From positions 1 through 6,980 of the forward strand of contig CAMPKU010000221.1 in NCBI GenBank assembly GCA_946887385.1: 6,980 nucleotides of DNA, given 5' to 3'. The notes below the pieces were generated by a model. That model was given only the letters and a program-made list of their open reading frames with translations. It ran no database searches and was not told where the DNA came from. Made by a program: the position numbers and the translations under genes. Positions 5,696 to 6,980 of this stretch are shown in pieces; the stretch's first letter is position 1, and the number at the start of each line of letters is the position of its first letter. The stretch comes from an uncultured Gammaproteobacteria bacterium (GTDB lineage Bacteria > Pseudomonadota > Gammaproteobacteria > Rariloculales > Rariloculaceae).

Positions 5696-5724
5696 TTTTT
5701 AACTGCCGAGAAGCGATTTTGCAA
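5696..5724 (-). promoter_or_regulatory. Candidate sigma-70 promoter for trxA-rho
   Basis: On the minus strand TTGCAA (5724-5719) and TAAAAA (5701-5696) are separated by 17 nt, each matching the sigma-70 consensus at 4 of 6 positions. Transcription would start near 5689, giving a leader of about 180 nt before trxA. The -35 box coincides with the proposed rhlB start codon, which would link the two divergent units. No better promoter was found in the gap, and none was found for rhlB. Confidence 0.35.
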
Positions 5725-6980
5725 GTATCGAGGTCCGATATCGAAACCCCCGCGCCAAGCCACCATCTAACCGATCTTAGCTTCGCCGACCTGCCCTTGT
5801 CCGAGCGTTTACTGAAAGGGATTGCCGAAGCCGGCTTCACTCAGTGCACGCCGATTCAGGCCAAGACCCTACCGCTCGCGCTCGATGGGCAAGACGTGGC
5901 GGGTCAAGCCCAAACGGGCACCGGCAAGACGGCCGCCTTCCTGCTCGCTTTGTTCCACAAGTTGGAGCATAGCCCGCCGCTCGTCACGGAGGACGGCCCG
6001 CCGGCCCCGCGTGCGCTGATCATGGCGCCCACGCGCGAGCTCGCGGTGCAGGTGCACGCAGACGCCGAGGCGCTCGGCAAGCACTTGCCGTTCACGCTCG
6101 GCCTGGCGTTCGGCGGCACGGATTACGACAGACAGCGCGCCGTGCTCGCCGCCGGCGTCGACGTTCTGATCGGCACGCCGGGGCGTCTCATCGATTTCTA
6201 CAAGCAGCGCGTGTTCGGCTTGCGGGGCGTGCAGGTGCTCGTGCTCGACGAAGCCGACCGCATGTTCGATCTGGGCTTCATCAAAGACATCCGCTACGTG
6301 CTGCGCCGGTTACCGGAGCATCATTTACGGCTGAACATGCTGTTCTCGGCGACGCTGTCTTACCGCGTGCTCGAGCTCGCTTACGAGCACATGAACGACC
6401 CGGAGCTCGTGCGCATCGAGCCCGACAAGATGACGGTGGACCGCGTCACGCAGAGCATCTACTTCCCGGCAATGGACGAGAAGCTGCCGCTATTGCTCAC
6501 GCTGCTGCGCGATCGCGATCCGCACCGCACCATGATCTTCGTGAATACGCGCCGCGAGGCCGACCGGCTGCGCGAGGCGCTCGTGCATAACGGCATCAAG
6601 GCCGAGGCGCTTTCGGGCGACGTGCCGCAGCGCAAACGCTTGCGCATGCTCAAAGACTTTCAAGCCGGCGAGCTTGCGGTGCTCATCGGCACGGATGTGG
6701 CGTCGCGCGGCCTCCATGTGCCCAACGTCAGTCACGTGTTCAACTACGATTTGCCGCAGGATCCCGAAGACTACGTGCATCGTATCGGTCGCACGGCGCG
6801 CGCCGGCGCGGCGGGCGACGCGATCAGCTTCGGCTGCGAGACCTACGCGATCTCGTTGCCGGACATCGAGGAATTCATCGGCCGCAAGATTCCCGTTACG
6901 GCTTTCGATCACAGTGCGCTCGTGAGCGCGCTGCCGAATGCCCCGCGCCCGCAGCGCCCGCATCCGGGCGGCCGCGGCGG
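5719..6980 (+). CDS. rhlB: ATP-dependent DEAD-box RNA helicase RhlB, C-terminus beyond window
   Basis: RhlB unwinds RNA and in E. coli works with RNase E and PNPase in the degradosome. The visible 420 codons carry all core helicase motifs (numbered from TTG 5719): upstream aromatic Phe22 and Q motif CTPIQ (43-47), motif I AQTGTGKT (64-71), Ia PTREL (104-108), TPGR (153-156), DEAD (177-180), SAT (210-212), then FVNTRR, GTDVASRGLHVPNVSHVFNYDLP and motif VI HRIGRTARAG (354-363). FDLGFIKDIR and LNMLFSATLSYRV are close to E. coli RhlB. A basic, proline/glycine-rich tail begins at the right edge (PRPQRPHPGGRG). The start is unusual: the frame is open from 5608, contains no ATG or GTG before the Q motif, and TTG 5719 is the only standard candidate, with a weak GAGAAG 5 nt upstream. 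It is divergent from trxA, as in E. coli. Confidence 0.95.
   Translation, partial: MQVSRSDIETPAPSHHLTDLSFADLPLSERLLKGIAEAGFTQCTPIQAKTLPLALDGQDVAGQAQTGTGKTAAFLLALFHKLEHSPPLVTEDGPPAPRALIMAPTRELAVQVHADAEALGKHLPFTLGLAFGGTDYDRQRAVLAAGVDVLIGTPGRLIDFYKQRVFGLRGVQVLVLDEADRMFDLGFIKDIRYVLRRLPEHHLRLNMLFSATLSYRVLELAYEHMNDPELVRIEPDKMTVDRVTQSIYFPAMDEKLPLLLTLLRDRDPHRTMIFVNTRREADRLREALVHNGIKAEALSGDVPQRKRLRMLKDFQAGELAVLIGTDVASRGLHVPNVSHVFNYDLPQDPEDYVHRIGRTARAGAAGDAISFGCETYAISLPDIEEFIGRKIPVTAFDHSALVSALPNAPRPQRPHPGGRG

Noticed and set aside
5687..5770. 27-codon leader frame starting at GTG 5687
   Set aside because: The spacing from AGGAGGG is only 1-2 nt and it overlaps the rhlB start. It is kept only as a remote alternative.

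Overview
The window looks like chromosomal DNA from a high-GC gammaproteobacterium. Rho, thioredoxin and RhlB are close to the Escherichia coli proteins, and the layout (rhlB divergent from trxA, with rho directly after trxA) is the classical gammaproteobacterial one. I cannot name the genus from sequence alone. No transposase, integrase, CRISPR array, tRNA or rRNA was seen, and nothing suggests recent transfer.

Layout. Everything from 1 to 5506 reads on the minus strand; the last gene reads on the plus strand. From right to left on the minus strand: trxA (5153-5506) and rho (3696-5156), whose ends overlap by 4 nt; then a small, unrecognised membrane-anchored protein (2959-3519); then an OpgC-family multi-pass membrane protein (1736-2854); then a two-gene unit of exported proteins, a coiled-coil/beta-rich periplasmic protein (993-1517) followed 42 nt later by a secreted TPR-repeat protein that runs off the left edge (950 to 1). 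On the plus strand, rhlB (5719 to the right edge) encodes a DEAD-box RNA helicase and is cut by the window end.

How the genes relate. Rho (transcription termination) and RhlB (RNA unwinding; degradosome partner in E. coli) both act on RNA. TrxA is a general thiol reductant that shares their neighbourhood. The left half is an envelope region: an acyltransferase-like OpgC protein, a bitopic small protein and two secreted proteins. No shared pathway can be shown for these.

Noncoding DNA. No gene-free stretch exceeds about 220 nt. The gaps that hold something are: 1518-1735 (three copies of an 8-mer in alternating orientation plus a T6 tract, resembling an attenuator or an operator), 2855-2958 (possible extended -10 promoter, small hairpin), 3520-3695 (three hairpins after rho, two of them mutually exclusive) and 5507-5718 (divergent trxA/rhlB control region).

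Start codons. Several starts here are not ATG. trxA, rho and the small membrane protein are best read from GTG, and rhlB appears to need TTG. Several starts differ from the longest open frame because a Shine-Dalgarno match or family length points to an internal codon.

Overall this is mostly ordinary housekeeping sequence. The items most worth a second look are the alternating repeats before the exported-protein pair, that pair itself, the N-terminal extension of Rho, and the odd start of rhlB.
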